A DNA stretch of 46,821 bases from Candidatus Staskawiczbacteria bacterium RIFOXYD1_FULL_32_13. Its GTDB lineage: Bacteria; Patescibacteriota; Minisyncoccia; Minisyncoccales; Staskawiczbacteraceae. Location of the stretch: assembly GCA_001820485.1 (NCBI GenBank), contig MHPU01000026.1, positions 17,873 to 64,693 on the forward strand, in the 5' to 3' direction. Below are positions 1 to 7,020 of the stretch, piece after piece (position 1 is the stretch's first letter; each line of letters starts with the position of its first letter). The position numbers and the translations under genes are program-made. The notes under the pieces are model-generated. The model was not told where the DNA came from and did not search any database. It saw only the letters and a list, made by a program, of their open reading frames with translations.

Positions 1-591
1 TCTAATATAAGAACTTAATGCATTAGCTAAATGGCTTTTATCTTTTTCATGAATATCTTGTTTTTTATCATCTCCTAAATAACTCTTTCTTCTTTCCTGT
101 TTCTTTGTATCTGTAATTTTATTTGCTAATTTTAATGAAAATTCAGCAGAAGTTTTTAAAATAAAAGTGCAATCTGGCTTAGGTATTTTAAACAAACCAT
201 ACTCTAAATTATATAACCAATTTACATATTTTCTCCAACTTTTTATATTTTTTATTTTTCCTCCTTGGTGACCAATATTTGAAACTAAATATCTATCCGA
301 TATTACAATTTTACCTTCATTTAGCCACTTCCTAATTTTAAAACTAGCATCGTATCTATCACAAGCATAAAAAATTGAAGCAACATAAGGACCAACATCC
401 TTAGCCTCTCCATATTTACCAATTAAATATTCATCTACTAAACCAGACGATTTTTCTCCGTGCTGTGGAAAGTCTATTTTCTCAACTTTATAACCTTTAT
501 TATTTAAATATTCACTTAAAAGCTTTGTCTGTGTTGATTTACCGCCACCATCAATTCCTTCAAATACAAAAAATTTACCTTTTTTAGCCAT
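1..591 (-). CDS. tmk: Thymidylate kinase (dTMP kinase), C-terminus cut by window edge
   Basis: The reading frame is open from the ATG at 589-591 to the left edge (197 codons, no stop), so the C-terminus lies outside. It would phosphorylate dTMP to dTDP in the cytoplasm. Visible motifs are a P-loop with G-I-D-G-G-G-K-S-T at residues 12-20 and a D-R-Y motif at 99-101 (ISDRYLVSN), which is the LID/substrate region of the family; a Q-x-R-R-K-S stretch follows near residue 175. The protein is close to the usual 200-215 residues when the missing end is allowed for. Its start overlaps the end of the upstream kinase gene by 8 bases, which suggests translational coupling in the nucleotide operon that begins at dnaX. 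Confidence 0.9.
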   Translation of the reverse strand, partial: MAKKGKFFVFEGIDGGGKSTQTKLLSEYLNNKGYKVEKIDFPQHGEKSSGLVDEYLIGKYGEAKDVGPYVASIFYACDRYDASFKIRKWLNEGKIVISDRYLVSNIGHQGGKIKNIKSWRKYVNWLYNLEYGLFKIPKPDCTFILKTSAEFSLKLANKITDTKKQERRKSYLGDDKKQDIHEKDKSHLANALSSYIR

Positions 592-1132
592 AAATTTTAT
601 CAATTAATTCTTTAATTTTTATATAAAATTCTTCCTTTGTGCCATTGTTTTCTATTTTATAATCAGCACGCTGAGCAATAGACAAAATTTGTTGTTCAGC
701 TTCAGCCCCGCACAATTCTAAAAATTTTTCAAATGGCACATCGTCATCAGATTTTTCTTTACGCAAAATAACTCTTTCCCATCTTTTTTTTATATCTGCA
801 GTCACATAAATTAGCTTACCGCCAATATTCATTAAAGCATCAAAATCAGCTGGCCTTCTTACGCCATTTAAAATAATTATTCCTTCAGAAATATTACTTA
901 TTTTTTTCACTAATGCTTTTACTAAAATATCTCCTCCAAATCTTTCACGTAATACAGAACTTAGCCACTGTTGATCTTCACGTTTTATGTCATCAGAAAA
1001 AATTTTTAAAGCTTCTGTCAAACCATCGGAAAACCTTAAAAAATGAACATTTTCATAATTTTCTTTTACAAAGTTACAAAAAGTATCTTTTCCAGAACCA
1101 ATTTCACCCACCACACCAATTATTTTTTTCAT
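584..1132 (-). CDS. P-loop nucleotide/nucleoside kinase (dephospho-CoA kinase-like fold)
   Basis: A 182-residue P-loop kinase. The Walker A motif GEIGSGKDT is at residues 9-17, with Asp in place of the usual Ser/Thr after Lys, as in several deoxynucleotide and dephospho-CoA kinase-like families. A central NGVRRPADFDAL stretch probably holds the Walker B/substrate region, followed by an Arg-rich LID (KKRWERVILRKEKSDDD). The exact substrate cannot be read from the sequence. Its place between a HAD phosphatase-like gene and tmk, next to dCMP deaminase and a Nudix gene, favours a nucleotide-salvage role. True dephospho-CoA kinase is the main alternative. Confidence 0.7.
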   Translation of the reverse strand: MKKIIGVVGEIGSGKDTFCNFVKENYENVHFLRFSDGLTEALKIFSDDIKREDQQWLSSVLRERFGGDILVKALVKKISNISEGIIILNGVRRPADFDALMNIGGKLIYVTADIKKRWERVILRKEKSDDDVPFEKFLELCGAEAEQQILSIAQRADYKIENNGTKEEFYIKIKELIDKIYG

Positions 1133-1136
1133 TATT

Positions 1137-1763
1137 TTATTTACTTAATATTACATTTTCTAATTCTTTTAAATTGCGCACTAAATAATCAGGATTTAAT
1201 AATTTTAATCTATCTTCAGGATAAAATCCCCAGGTAACAGCTACTGTTTTAATCCCAGCAATTTTACCAACTTCAATTTCATGATTTGTATCGCCAATAA
1301 AAACAGTTTCTTTGGGCTTAAATTTATTTTTCGAAATTAAATTGTGTATCTCTTCTGCTTTATCATGAACTTTACAAAATACATCCCTAAAAATACCTGT
1401 AAGTTCAAATTTCTTAATTTCTTGCAAAAGCGTTTCTGGTGGATCTGAACTTAAAACTGTCATCTCAATTCCATTTAATTTAAATTTTTTTATAAGTTCA
1501 ACTATGCCTGGATAAACTTTCGCTAGCGGACAATTATTATCAAAAATTGCCTGATAATAAATTTTTTGTTCTTGGTCTAAAGTCATATTTGGATAATATT
1601 TATTCCAAAATTTCATATATGGTTGCTCCCAATTTTGCCTCATTTCCTCAAGTTCAATTCTTTGCCCTCCAAGATTTTCAAACATTTTATTTACCACCCA
1701 AACATGATCATCAACAGCATCTTTAATTACCCCAGACCAATCAAAAATAATATTCTTAATCAT
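1137..1763 (-). CDS. HAD-superfamily hydrolase, phosphoglycolate phosphatase-like
   Basis: A 208-residue HAD protein. Motif I is FDWSG at residues 7-11: the nucleophile Asp8 is present but the second Asp, normally the general acid/base, is Ser10. Motif II is VLSSD near residue 103, motif III is probably the Lys of HDKAEEIH, and motif IV is FIGDTNHEIEVGKIAG near residue 157, followed by a TWGFYPE stretch typical of Gph-like proteins. A four-helix cap lies between motifs I and II. It overlaps the Nudix gene by 4 bases. Ser at the acid/base position may mean altered catalysis; the substrate is unknown. Confidence 0.8.
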   Translation of the reverse strand: MIKNIIFDWSGVIKDAVDDHVWVVNKMFENLGGQRIELEEMRQNWEQPYMKFWNKYYPNMTLDQEQKIYYQAIFDNNCPLAKVYPGIVELIKKFKLNGIEMTVLSSDPPETLLQEIKKFELTGIFRDVFCKVHDKAEEIHNLISKNKFKPKETVFIGDTNHEIEVGKIAGIKTVAVTWGFYPEDRLKLLNPDYLVRNLKELENVILSK

Positions 1764-2383
1764 TTTAAATTTTTTAAATATTCTTCATAAACTACTTTCA
1801 TCCAAGGACTGTAACTTAAATTATTTTCAATTTCTTTTAGCTCAAAAAGCTTACCCTCCATCTTGTCTGTTTCTATAACATTTATATCTAAACTATCGCC
1901 TACAAAGTGAAACACCAAACCCAAGTGCACTTTTTCTACAGGGCCAGAATCATCGTTTATTATACCAACTAATTTTTTTTGTAGTAAATTACCCTTGAAA
2001 TCCACTTCTTCTTGCCATTCACGCATCATGCCTTGATCCAAAATATTTTTATCAGAAACAATATCATCTTTATTTATATGTCCGCCTATTCCAAGCTGAT
2101 AATTATTGTTTACCAATCTCTGCTCACCAGCATTAGCTAAATATTTATATGCAAAAAACTTATCTTCAAAACTAAATAAAATATATGGAATTATTTGCTG
2201 GTAACTATTGTCCTCTTCTACATCACCCCTTCTTTTAAATTCATAGTTTTTGTTTATTAAATCAAGATAATATTCTAAATTATCTTTTTTAAGCCCCTGC
2301 CAAATCCCTTCCTTAAAAATAATATCAGACTTTACCACTAAAACTTTTTCATCATTTTTATCCATAATTTTATTGATTTTCAT
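1760..2383 (-). CDS. Nudix-family predicted phosphoesterase
   Basis: A 207-residue protein with a degenerate Nudix box: GGHIN before it and REWQEEVDF matching the R-E-x-x-E-E core, with Asp where the last Gly is usual and an insertion between the first Gly and the Arg-Glu pair. This layout resembles the COG4112-type predicted phosphoesterases. It would hydrolyse a nucleoside-diphosphate-linked substrate with Mg2+. The first ATG overlaps the end of the dCMP deaminase gene by 14 bases; the in-frame ATG at codon 7 (position 2365) would avoid the overlap and is an equally good start, because neither has a Shine-Dalgarno sequence. The 3' end overlaps the HAD gene by 4 bases. Confidence 0.75.
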   Translation of the reverse strand: MKINKIMDKNDEKVLVVKSDIIFKEGIWQGLKKDNLEYYLDLINKNYEFKRRGDVEEDNSYQQIIPYILFSFEDKFFAYKYLANAGEQRLVNNNYQLGIGGHINKDDIVSDKNILDQGMMREWQEEVDFKGNLLQKKLVGIINDDSGPVEKVHLGLVFHFVGDSLDINVIETDKMEGKLFELKEIENNLSYSPWMKVVYEEYLKNLK

Positions 2384-2867
2384 ATTTTTCTACAGATTCA
2401 TCTAATACCACCAGCTCCACTCCAGCATTTTTTAAAAGCTCTAATGATTGTGCATCTGCATGATATCTTTTTTTTGCGACAACTTTTATTATGCCGACTC
2501 TAATAATCCTCATCGCACAATTCCAGCATGGAACCATTTTACAATAAACCGTAGCTCCCTCAAGCTTAATTCCATCTTTGGCACATTGCAAAATTGCATT
2601 TTCCTCAGCATGTAAGGTCCTTACACAATGCTGTTGTTGATGACCATCTTCATAAATAACCGTCCTCATTAAATGTCCAATCTCATCGCAATGTGCTTGT
2701 CCTGGGGGAGCTCCAATGTAACCTGTAGCCAATATTGTGTTGTGTTTTGACACAATTAAAGCACCACTTCTAGCTCTATCGCAACTCCCTCTACTTCCTA
2801 TTGGATCAACTAAATTTAGAAAATATTCATCCCAAGTAGGACGAACATATTTTATTTCTTCTGCCAT
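2370..2867 (-). CDS. Deoxycytidylate (dCMP) deaminase family protein
   Basis: A 165-residue zinc-dependent cytidine/deoxycytidylate deaminase. The zinc and proton-shuttle motif H-A-E is at residues 86-88 and P-C-x-x-C at 113-117. The N-terminal part (WDEYFLNLVDPIGSRGSCDR, GALIVSKHNTILATGYIGAPPG) is typical of dCMP deaminase/ComEB proteins, including the extra His/Cys residues that often bind a second zinc. Product dUMP would feed dTMP synthesis, which fits tmk further down the same operon. Length is normal for the family. It follows dnaX by 27 bases on the same strand. Confidence 0.88.
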   Translation of the reverse strand: MAEEIKYVRPTWDEYFLNLVDPIGSRGSCDRARSGALIVSKHNTILATGYIGAPPGQAHCDEIGHLMRTVIYEDGHQQQHCVRTLHAEENAILQCAKDGIKLEGATVYCKMVPCWNCAMRIIRVGIIKVVAKKRYHADAQSLELLKNAGVELVVLDESVEKYENQ

Positions 2868-2894
2868 ATTTTTAATAAATTAATTATAATAATT

Positions 2895-4001
2895 TTATTT
2901 ATTTGTAATATCCATAACTGCAAGCTCAAGTGGCAATTGCATAATAGAATTATATTTCATTTTAGTTTCTGCCTCAATAAAAATTTCTAACATATTTTGG
3001 ATATCTTTTTCCGCAAGTGCTGATATTTGCAAATTTATTTTCTCAACTTCTTTTTCTGAAAGCCCAGAATTTTGTAAATTTAAAAAGTTTGAATTAATTT
3101 TCAAAAGCATTGCTTGTCTTAAATAAAAAACTAAAGTTTTTGCAAATTCCTGCAAATCAACTCCGCTATCTACCATTGAGTTTAGATAAACAAGCGCCTC
3201 TTTGGCATTCTTTTGCAAAAGAAAATCCATAAATTGCGAAATTTGTACCACCTCAACAATTCCTAATAGTTCTTTTATTTCTTCTGTTTTTACTAATTTA
3301 TCCTTTCCGCAAAAACTAATACATTGATCAAGTAAAGTTTCCGCATCACGAAATGATCCGCGCGAGTTTAAAGCTATTAATGGCAAAACCGTATTTTCAA
3401 ATTTAATATTCTCTTTTTTTCCTATAAATTCTAATTTTTTTATAATTTCTGTGACTTGCAATCTTTTAAAATCAAATCTTTGACATCTTGAAATAATTGT
3501 AGGAAGCATTTTATGGGACTCCGTAGTAGCAAGTAAAAATATTGCATGAGCTGGTGGCTCTTCAAGAGTCTTAAGTAAAGCATTTACAGCTGATTTGGAA
3601 AGCTGGTGGCATTCATCAATAATAAATATTTTATATTTAGATTTTACTGGAGCAAATTTTATACCATCAATTAACTCCCTTACATCGTCCACCCCAGTGT
3701 GCGAAGCTGCATCAATCTCAAGCAAATCAATTGACTTACCAGCTGATATCTCCAAACAAGAATCACACTTGTTGCATGGTTCAAAAGAAGATAAATCATT
3801 GCAGTTTACAGCTTTAGCAAAAAGACGAGCTATAGAAGTTTTTCCGCTTCCTCTAGGCCCTGAGAACAAATAAGCGTGAGAAATATTCTTCCTTAAAATT
3901 GAATTAGTTAAAGTTTGCACAATATGATCTTGACCAATAATTTCTGCAAAACTCTGAGGTCTATATTTTCTATATAAAGCTATATTATTCATTTTTTTCA
4001 T
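2895..4001 (-). CDS. dnaX: DNA polymerase III subunit gamma/tau (gamma-length clamp loader ATPase)
   Basis: A 368-residue AAA+ clamp-loader subunit. Seen in order: the conserved N-terminus ALYRKYRPQSFAEIIGQ, Walker A GPRGSGKT at residues 48-55, a four-Cys zinc module (Cys67, 76, 79, 82), Walker B IIDECH near residue 130, sensor I LLATTESHK, and the SRC arginine-finger motif at 171-173. It lacks the long tau-specific C-terminus, so it corresponds to gamma only. The first Met is used here; an alternative Met at codon 4 cannot be excluded. It heads the nucleotide operon and is divergent from the RNA gene at 4093. Confidence 0.92.
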   Translation of the reverse strand: MKKMNNIALYRKYRPQSFAEIIGQDHIVQTLTNSILRKNISHAYLFSGPRGSGKTSIARLFAKAVNCNDLSSFEPCNKCDSCLEISAGKSIDLLEIDAASHTGVDDVRELIDGIKFAPVKSKYKIFIIDECHQLSKSAVNALLKTLEEPPAHAIFLLATTESHKMLPTIISRCQRFDFKRLQVTEIIKKLEFIGKKENIKFENTVLPLIALNSRGSFRDAETLLDQCISFCGKDKLVKTEEIKELLGIVEVVQISQFMDFLLQKNAKEALVYLNSMVDSGVDLQEFAKTLVFYLRQAMLLKINSNFLNLQNSGLSEKEVEKINLQISALAEKDIQNMLEIFIEAETKMKYNSIMQLPLELAVMDITNK

Positions 4002-4057
4002 TTATTATAAATTACCTTATTTATATATTTTAACAAATTTATAAAACATAACAAGTA

Positions 4058-4086
4058 TTGACTTTATCAATCAATTAAATTATAAT
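4058..4086 (+). promoter_or_regulatory. Sigma70-type promoter of the 4093 RNA gene
   Basis: TTGACT at 4058-4063 and a perfect TATAAT at 4081-4086 with a 17-base spacer. Transcription should begin near 4092-4094, just before the structured RNA. Confidence 0.8.
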
Positions 4087-4092
4087 TCAATA

Positions 4093-4222
4093 ATTCACAC
4101 CGGCAATGTTTCACGGCTCATCTGAAGACCAAAGTCTGCCCTTAACCTGATGGAAGATTCGAAACTTCTGGTCTATATCAAACATTGCTATAGGACTTAC
4201 CGCTTGGTAAGTCCTTCTTTTT
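4093..4222 (+). ncRNA. Structured small RNA of unknown family, with own promoter and terminator
   Basis: About 125 nt of transcript between a consensus promoter and a strong terminator, with no convincing reading frame. A perfect 9-bp closing helix pairs 4103-4111 (GCAATGTTT) with 4180-4188. Inside, 4126-4131 (AGACCA) can pair with 4169-4174, and GAAG at 4153-4156 with CTTC at 4165-4168; AGAC/GTCT around 4127-4136 is an alternative hairpin. It lies divergent from dnaX, where many bacteria keep the signal recognition particle RNA, but the SRP hallmark GGAA tetraloop and AGCAG strand are absent on this strand. 6S RNA is another possibility that cannot be shown here. Confidence 0.7.
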
Positions 4223-4224
4223 TT
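4192..4224 (+). terminator. Rho-independent terminator of the 4093 RNA
   Basis: A perfect 10-bp stem, AGGACTTACC at 4192-4201 and its complement at 4206-4215, with a GCTT loop, followed by TCTTTTTTT on the plus strand. Confidence 0.9.
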
Positions 4225-4231
4225 ACAAAAA

Positions 4232-4819
4232 CTATTTTTTAAATACAAAAAATTTATCTCCGCAAAAGTTCCAAATACCGGCTAAAACAGCTGAAATTAG
4301 AACGCTTAGTTTTTCCCAAATTACAAATAAAACTCCAAATTGAGGACTTATAACTTTTGTTAAGAAATAAAAAACTAATACATCAATTGTCAAACCAATT
4401 AAATTAGTTATTAAAAACTTTGTAAATTCTTTTTTTGATACACCTTCTTCATTTTTTTGAAAAGTCCAAAATTTATTACCAACATACTTTATTATAATTG
4501 CTAAAATAAAAGAAAAGGTTTTAATTATGATAGAGCTTAACAAATATAATTGCGGAAAAATCCAAGCTAAAAATAAAAAGGATTTTAAATCAACAATAGT
4601 GGCAAATACACCAACTAAAACATGCTTTCCTGCTTGGAAAACAAATAAATATTTTTTACCAATATTCTCAACTAATTGCAAGCAGAGTATTGAAGCAGCG
4701 GGTAAAATTAAAAATAAAATCCAACCAAAAATCCCAAGACTAAATCCATAAAAATTATTAATTAATTCAGCTACCAAAATCCCACAGAGTATTGAGAATA
4801 TTACATCAAACTTCTTCAT
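4232..4819 (-). CDS. GtrA-like polytopic membrane protein
   Basis: A 195-residue, very hydrophobic protein with about six membrane segments. The last four match the GtrA domain used by flippase-like or lipid-linked-sugar transfer proteins: the motif YVGNKFWTFQ near residue 112 is the family's N-x-x-W-T-F signature and is echoed at the C-terminus by WNFCGDKFFVFKK. Two extra segments precede the GtrA core. It ends 8 bases before the opposing RNA terminator and follows the RNase HI gene by 17 bases, so it probably closes the rodA operon. A role in cell-surface polysaccharide export or modification is inferred only. Confidence 0.75.
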   Translation of the reverse strand: MKKFDVIFSILCGILVAELINNFYGFSLGIFGWILFLILPAASILCLQLVENIGKKYLFVFQAGKHVLVGVFATIVDLKSFLFLAWIFPQLYLLSSIIIKTFSFILAIIIKYVGNKFWTFQKNEEGVSKKEFTKFLITNLIGLTIDVLVFYFLTKVISPQFGVLFVIWEKLSVLISAVLAGIWNFCGDKFFVFKK

Positions 4820-4836
4820 ATTTATATTATAATAGC

Positions 4837-5433
4837 TTATCTATGAAAGCCCAAGTCCGCTGGATTACCTGCACCAGAAATTAATTCTATTGCTCCCCCA
4901 TTTGCCTCAAATTGATATCTTAATTTTTTAACTTCATTTGAGAGCTCTATTGTTTCTTTGGGCAAATTATCTTTTTTAATATAACCTTTTGACCAAAAAT
5001 CAATTACTAATTTACTATCTCCAAAAATATTTTTTATATTATCTTTTATAGCAATTTCTAAAGCATATTTACAGGCCAATAATTCTCCAAAATTATTAGT
5101 TATTCCTTTTTCCAGTAAGCAAAATCCCCTATTATTTATTTTTTCTTTTGGCAAAACCTTGCTTAGTAAGCTTTTACCATTTTTATCTGTAACAGAAATT
5201 TCTACGCCATTGCCAGCCCCAGTGCCTGCATCAAAATAAATGCCATCTTTTACTGACAGGCGCTTTATTTCATATTTTGCCCCTAGCGACAGCCATAATT
5301 CTGCTTCCTCTTTTTTTACAAAACCTTTAAACTTTGCTCCTAACTTTCCAGAAACTAATTTCTGGCAATCTGGCCAATTATCAGTTACCCCACTCTTTCC
5401 ATTTACTAAATATGCATAAAATTTATTTTTCAT
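4837..5433 (-). CDS. rnhA: Ribonuclease HI with N-terminal viroplasmin (Cauli_VI) domain
   Basis: A 198-residue two-domain protein. Residues 1-48 (FYAYLVNGKSGVTDNWPDC ... FKGFVKKEEAELWL) are the viroplasmin/RNase H1 hybrid-binding domain. The rest is an RNase H fold with the acidic catalytic set visible: Asp68 (YFDAGTG), Glu117 (NNFGELLA), Asp139 (IFGDSKLVI) and Asp193 (NPADLGFH). It would remove RNA from RNA-DNA hybrids in the cytoplasm. The catalytic domain is compact and ends directly after the last Asp. The ATG is 4 bases after the rodA stop, so the two are probably co-transcribed. Confidence 0.88.
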   Translation of the reverse strand: MKNKFYAYLVNGKSGVTDNWPDCQKLVSGKLGAKFKGFVKKEEAELWLSLGAKYEIKRLSVKDGIYFDAGTGAGNGVEISVTDKNGKSLLSKVLPKEKINNRGFCLLEKGITNNFGELLACKYALEIAIKDNIKNIFGDSKLVIDFWSKGYIKKDNLPKETIELSNEVKKLRYQFEANGGAIELISGAGNPADLGFHR

Positions 5434-5437
5434 AAAG

Positions 5438-6529
5438 TTATCTTCTAGATTTGATACTTTGTACTATTCCCAAACTTATAAAATTTGCTATAAGTCCAGA
5501 CCCACCATAGCTTATAAATGGCAAATAAATTCCAACAACTGGAAAAACCCCTATATTCATTCCAATATTAACTGTAAATTGTATAATTAGCATCAACACG
5601 AAACCAACACAAAAAAGTCTAGCAAAATTTGACTGAGATTCTATTGAAATCTTTAAAATTCTCCAAACAACATTCAAATAAAGCAAAAATAAAATAATTA
5701 CTCCGATTATTCCCCACTCTTCTGCTATTACAGAAAATATAAAATCTGTATGTGGCTCTGGCAAAAAACCATATTGAACCTGAGATCCATTTCCCAATCC
5801 TTGACCAAAAATCATACCAGATCCAATTGCAATTTTTGTTTGATTTTGACTCCAAGAGCCGCCCAAAGGATCATAAGGAAATACAAATGACAAAACCCTG
5901 TCTCTTTGATAATCTTTAAGTAAAAACTGCCAAGCAAGACCAGAGGCTAAAATAAAAATTAAAAATAAAATTAAAAAGTGTTTTAATTTAATTCCAGAAA
6001 CAGACAAAATTCCAGCCCACATTAAAACCAAAACCATAACCCCTCCTAAATCGGGTTTTATAAAAATTAATAAAGCTGGCAAAAAAACATAAAGTCCAGA
6101 AAATATAATATGCCTAAATTTATACATTTCAACATGTCTCATTGAAAAATATTTTGCCAGCAAAATTAATAAAATTATCTTAGTAGGTTCTATTGGGTCT
6201 AAAGAAAGACCACCAATTTTATACCACCCCCTAGTTCCTCTTATATCTGGAGCAAAAAAGTGAAGACCTGCTAAAAGTACCAAACATATAAAATAAAAAG
6301 ATAAAATTAAATAAGAATTATTTCTAAAAATTCTGTAATCTAAAAAACTTATCAAAATCATTAAAAAAAATCCAACAGCAAAAAATATAATTTGCTTTGT
6401 TAAATTAGAAAAATCTTCGCGAGCAACACAAGTACTATAAATAGCAAGCAAACCAAAACAAACTATCAGCACCACTGAAATAATCAAATTCCAATCCAAC
6501 TTCCTTAAATAACTAGTTAATAATCCCAT
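5438..6529 (-). CDS. rodA: Rod-shape SEDS peptidoglycan polymerase RodA
   Basis: A 363-residue SEDS protein with about ten membrane segments. Signatures include DPIEPTKIILLILLAKYFS in the middle, the periplasmic loop GGSWSQNQTKIAIGSG ... GLGNGSQVQYGFLPEPHTDFIFSVIAEEWG, and the C-terminal VFPVVGIYLPFISYGGSGLI that is more RodA-like than FtsW-like. It would polymerise lipid II into glycan strands, normally with a class B PBP, which is not in this window. It is the first gene after the winged-helix regulator; its upstream region holds a TATAAT at 6580-6585 (minus strand) beside the 30-bp repeat, which suggests regulated transcription. Confidence 0.88.
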   Translation of the reverse strand: MGLLTSYLRKLDWNLIISVVLIVCFGLLAIYSTCVAREDFSNLTKQIIFFAVGFFLMILISFLDYRIFRNNSYLILSFYFICLVLLAGLHFFAPDIRGTRGWYKIGGLSLDPIEPTKIILLILLAKYFSMRHVEMYKFRHIIFSGLYVFLPALLIFIKPDLGGVMVLVLMWAGILSVSGIKLKHFLILFLIFILASGLAWQFLLKDYQRDRVLSFVFPYDPLGGSWSQNQTKIAIGSGMIFGQGLGNGSQVQYGFLPEPHTDFIFSVIAEEWGIIGVIILFLLYLNVVWRILKISIESQSNFARLFCVGFVLMLIIQFTVNIGMNIGVFPVVGIYLPFISYGGSGLIANFISLGIVQSIKSRR

Positions 6530-6590
6530 AAATTAAAGCAAAAAAATAATACAAACAATTAAAAAAATAAATTACATAGATTATAACATC

Positions 6591-6620
6591 CTTACAAACT
6601 TGAGTATTTAAGGGTGTTAT
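6591..6620 (-). promoter_or_regulatory. Copy 1 of 30-bp repeat, upstream of rodA promoter
   Basis: This 30-bp block matches 6967-6996 at 28 of 30 positions. On the minus strand it lies directly upstream of a TATAAT at 6580-6585, covering the place of the -35 box for rodA, whose start codon is about 60 bases further on. It contains the imperfect palindrome CTTGAGTATTTAAG, so it is a plausible operator or activator site for the neighbouring winged-helix protein. Confidence 0.6.
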
Positions 6621-6628
6621 TTGCGTTA

Positions 6629-6937
6629 TTACGTGACTTCCCTGAACGCCTTTAGAAAATCAACAAAAATTTTACCATAAGGCGAAAGCGTATGTTCAAC
6701 ATATCTTCCTTTATGTTTTTTGTTAATTAAGCCCGCAACAAAAAGTCTTCTAACATGCTCGCCTATTGTTTTTTCATTTGCCTCAAGTGTCTCAATAATT
6801 TTCTCAAGAGTTATACTTTCACTTTTATCAATCAAAAGCAAAATCTCAATTCTGTAATGATTAGCCAAACCCTTTAAATGTCGTTCTAGTTGACTCGGTG
6901 ATTTTAATTTTTTAGTATTTTTCTTTTCTTCAATCAT
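6629..6937 (-). CDS. ArsR-like winged-helix transcriptional regulator
   Basis: A 102-residue DNA-binding protein. Residues 15-100 form a winged-helix domain: LERHLKGLANHYRIEILLLI (helices 1-2), SITLEKIIETLEANEKTIGEHVRRLFVAGLI (turn and recognition helix), KKHKGRYVEHTLS (wing), and a last helix IFVDFLKAF for dimerisation. There are no Cys pairs for metal sensing. The N-terminus is Lys-rich. The gene is flanked on both sides by near-identical 30-bp repeats next to promoter-like -10 boxes, so autoregulation and control of the downstream rodA operon are likely but inferred. Function of the signal sensed is unknown. Confidence 0.8.
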   Translation of the reverse strand: MIEEKKNTKKLKSPSQLERHLKGLANHYRIEILLLIDKSESITLEKIIETLEANEKTIGEHVRRLFVAGLINKKHKGRYVEHTLSPYGKIFVDFLKAFREVT

Positions 6938-6966
6938 ATAATTTATTATAACACATATTACACACC

Positions 6967-6996
6967 CTCACAAACTTGAGTATTTAAGGGTATTAT
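6967..6996 (-). promoter_or_regulatory. Copy 2 of 30-bp repeat, upstream of winged-helix gene
   Basis: The repeat lies 30 bases upstream of the regulator start. On the minus strand TATAAT at 6992-6997 overlaps its edge, and a second promoter, TTGTGA at 6968-6973 with TATAAT at 6945-6950 (17-base spacer), has its -35 inside the repeat. A bound dimer would therefore affect transcription of the regulator itself. Confidence 0.6.
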
Positions 6997-7020
6997 ATCC
7001 TAATTTTATGACGAAATTTG

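Noticed and set aside
4093..4222. Signal recognition particle RNA next to dnaX
   Set aside because: The reverse strand has a faint TCAGG...GGCAG likeness, but promoter and terminator place the transcript on the plus strand, where the GGAA loop and AGCAG strand are absent.
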